From Eledone cirrhosa (lineage: Eukaryota > Mollusca > Cephalopoda > Octopoda > Eledonidae): a stretch of DNA of 64,000 nucleotides. The DNA lies in contig OZ024743.1 of assembly GCA_964016885.1 (NCBI GenBank), positions 190,877,392-190,941,391 on the forward strand, in the 5' to 3' direction. The number at the start of each line of letters is the position of its first letter. Within the stretch, counting starts at the first letter, position 1. The position numbers and the translations under genes are program-made. The notes beneath the pieces are model-generated. The model had not been told where the DNA came from, did no database searches, and saw nothing but the letters and a program-made list of their open reading frames with translations. Shown here in pieces: positions 61,030 to 64,000 of this stretch.

Positions 61030-61170
61030 TGTAACTCCCCTTACAAACAAGACCTGGCAACTCAGGGAAAGTAACCATCAATACACCCTGAAGTGGAAAA
61101 AATTATCGAATGCGCCCCCATATCGGAGTGGTATGAGAGGCTGTCGATTATGCGACTTTATACCCTCTTG
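61030..61170 (+). pseudogene. GIY-YIG endonuclease fragment of a Penelope-like element
   Basis: The plus strand reads TNKTWQLRESNHQYTLKWKK, LSNAPPYRSGMRGCRLCDF. It is colinear with the PLE 4 endonuclease (NKTWQLREHNQQFTLKWD, YRSGSKYCRLCN) but the YIG part is lost. It is followed by a CT-rich 3' region (61200-61620) resembling the 3' region of PLE 4. Confidence 0.75.
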
Positions 61171-62060
61171 TTGTATCTAAACCCTTTTAATTACCCACAA
61201 AAACCAATACCTATATCCCCCCCTTCTCCTTCATTCATCTTCTATTTCTTCGTTTTCTTCCTTCCTTCCCTCCCCTTCTTGGCTATCTTTTCTTTGCTTC
61301 TTTCTCCCCCCTTCTTTGCTTTTATTTTTGTCATTATTATCTTTATCTTTATTTTTTATATATATATTTATCTCTTTATATCTCCGCCCCTCTCCCTCTC
61401 TCTCTATATCCATTCCTCCCACTATGATCAAATTAATTCTCTTTAACTCACTACATTCCATGACATGAAGTCTGAATATCAAAACTGACCAAGGAATCCT
61501 TCCACCTCTACCCTCCCTCCATCTCAGTTTATCACTCTACTTCATACCACTTCCCCCTTCCTCTCTCTCTATACTATTCCGTTTGTCACCTCACCTTCTG
61601 TTTCCTCTCTCTCTATACTAGTAAATACAATTCCAAATAAATGTTTTTCTCTCTATAATAAGAATTATTTCAAGAGTAACTTACTCACTATTTTGAAAAT
61701 GTTGACTGTGAACAACAATTATAATTGAGTGGCTGCTATTTGCAGTATAGCAATATAAGGTTGCACTTACCAATGAAACAGTCGTAAATACCTGGATAAA
61801 ATCCTTCTCTTAATGCTCACCTGTGTTTTCTCTTTTATATATATATATATATATATGAGAAAAACGACTGACCCTCCATCTCAACTCTATTTTTGTAAAG
61901 CAGAAGAACTACGAAACCGGTAAAGGAACCAAATAAATATATATATATATATATTTTTTAAATAAGACTCCAGTTGCATTTTCGATTTCATCTTTCTTTC
62001 TTTATACTTTCACTCGTGTAGGACACCTCGGTATTTTTCATTTTGTAAAAATAACCTCAC

Positions 62061-62066
<6 letters not shown>
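61171..62066. other. CT-rich then AT-rich 3' flank
   Basis: 61200-61620 is strongly CT-rich, probably the untranslated end of the PLE fragment; the rest is unassigned. Confidence 0.4.

Positions 62067-62126
<60 letters not shown>
62067..62126. repeat. (TA)n microsatellite
   Basis: Pure TA tract. Confidence 0.95.
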
Positions 62127-62132
<6 letters not shown>

Positions 62133-62650
62133 TGCAAACTCTGCTTAGAGTATTGCAATCGCATGTCAGATTACAGAAAATGGTGCACTTTTAGGCTATG
62201 GCCAGCCACACGTACGTGTAACAGATCCTGAACAAGCAATGCCTATGCTTTGAAGGTTTTTTAAGTGGGGTAAGGCTTTGCACTCGACCAATTCCACTCT
62301 CTGAGCATCGGAAACACTACCTGAAAAGGAGAACTGGTCAATATCATTGGATGCTTCAAAAGCCGTAGGTTTTCTTTTTTTCAGAGTTTCCCTCTCTTAG
62401 AAAAGTGTTGTGACAACAACCGGGGGCCTTTCACTCCCAGGTGAAAAAGAAAGTACTATTTGGATAGCCGTTGACTCTGCTGAGTTCCTCCGCCTTTTGC
62501 CGGACCTTGTATTTCATCCCACAGGGTGTCCAGATATCACCCTCCTCCCCAAGCAAGCTTGGTGGGGTTGCCGGTTTAATCACCAATGACACGACCATGA
62601 GACATATTGTACTGGGTTACATGTTGCCAGTAGTACTCAAGAGTGACATA
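62127..62650. other. Unassigned segment between TA tracts
   Basis: About 520 bp of average GC, flanked by TA repeats on both sides as other dispersed elements here are. No ORF with known features on either strand. Confidence 0.35.
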
Positions 62651-62661
62651 TATATATATAA

Positions 62662-64000
<1,339 letters not shown>

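Overview
The window looks like an accessory, gene-poor stretch of a cephalopod genome, most likely an octopus. The call rests on family recognition without any database search: many copies of a tRNA-derived octopus-type SINE (B-box-like head, conserved core, a tail ending in tagaaacaatta), a second tRNA-headed SINE family, very abundant long (TA)n/(CA)n/(TC)n microsatellites, and a mix of Penelope-like, RTE, CR1-like, Helitron/Helentron, Tc1 and mariner elements. No host protein-coding exon could be recognised.

Layout. 1-1290: a SINE and a 640-bp near-perfect palindrome. 1291-4832: a Penelope-like element (PLE) bounded by ~928-bp inverted repeats. 4981-6790: a Helitron/Helentron remnant. 8035-8706: a 5'-truncated PLE with a GIY-YIG endonuclease. 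9066-9950: a deleted mariner. 13.2-14.2 kb: hammerhead-bearing repeats. 14.8-16.2 kb: short Helentron-like elements with perfect hairpin starts. 18.3 kb: a LINE tail. 19.78-21.96 kb and 25.16-26.67 kb: two more PLEs. 28.1-29.4 kb: tandem hammerhead repeats plus a solo PLE terminal repeat. 30.5-34.7 kb: LINE remnants. 34.8-35.2 kb: head-to-head SINEs. 36-42.5 kb: mostly microsatellite and unassigned DNA. 42.6-43.8 kb: a SINE cluster. 44.1-46.7 kb: more hammerhead-family repeats. 47.2-50.5 kb: an RTE-type LINE with an uninterrupted 1047-codon ORF. 50.9-52.7 kb: two further LINE remnants. 53.3-56.1 kb: a hammerhead-like repeat and two head-to-tail Helentrons. 57.3-61.2 kb: a diverged hammerhead repeat, SINEs and PLE endonuclease fragments. 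62.7 kb to the end: a Tc1 element cut by the window edge.

The most interesting signal is a set of predicted self-cleaving hammerhead ribozymes (HHRs). I read them from the CUGANGA and GAAA cores joined by a hairpin, a very short stem III, and flanking strands that pair as stem I. They fall in two settings. The first is inside the inverted terminal repeats of the PLE, plus a solo relative at 29.3 kb. The second is a non-coding repeat family in tandem units of 455 and 486 bp, where two HHR cleavage sites in one array lie exactly one unit apart. That is the architecture reported for metazoan retrozymes and PLE terminal repeats, in which a transcript is cut into unit-length RNA that can circularise. 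No non-coding copy encodes a protein; by analogy they could be mobilised by PLE reverse transcriptases, several of which lie in this window. This functional link is inference.

Most coding remnants are broken by stops, frameshifts or truncation. Only the RTE ORF is open along its whole length. Predicted ORFs made of IYIY, THTH, CVCV or D/M runs are microsatellite translations and were left out.
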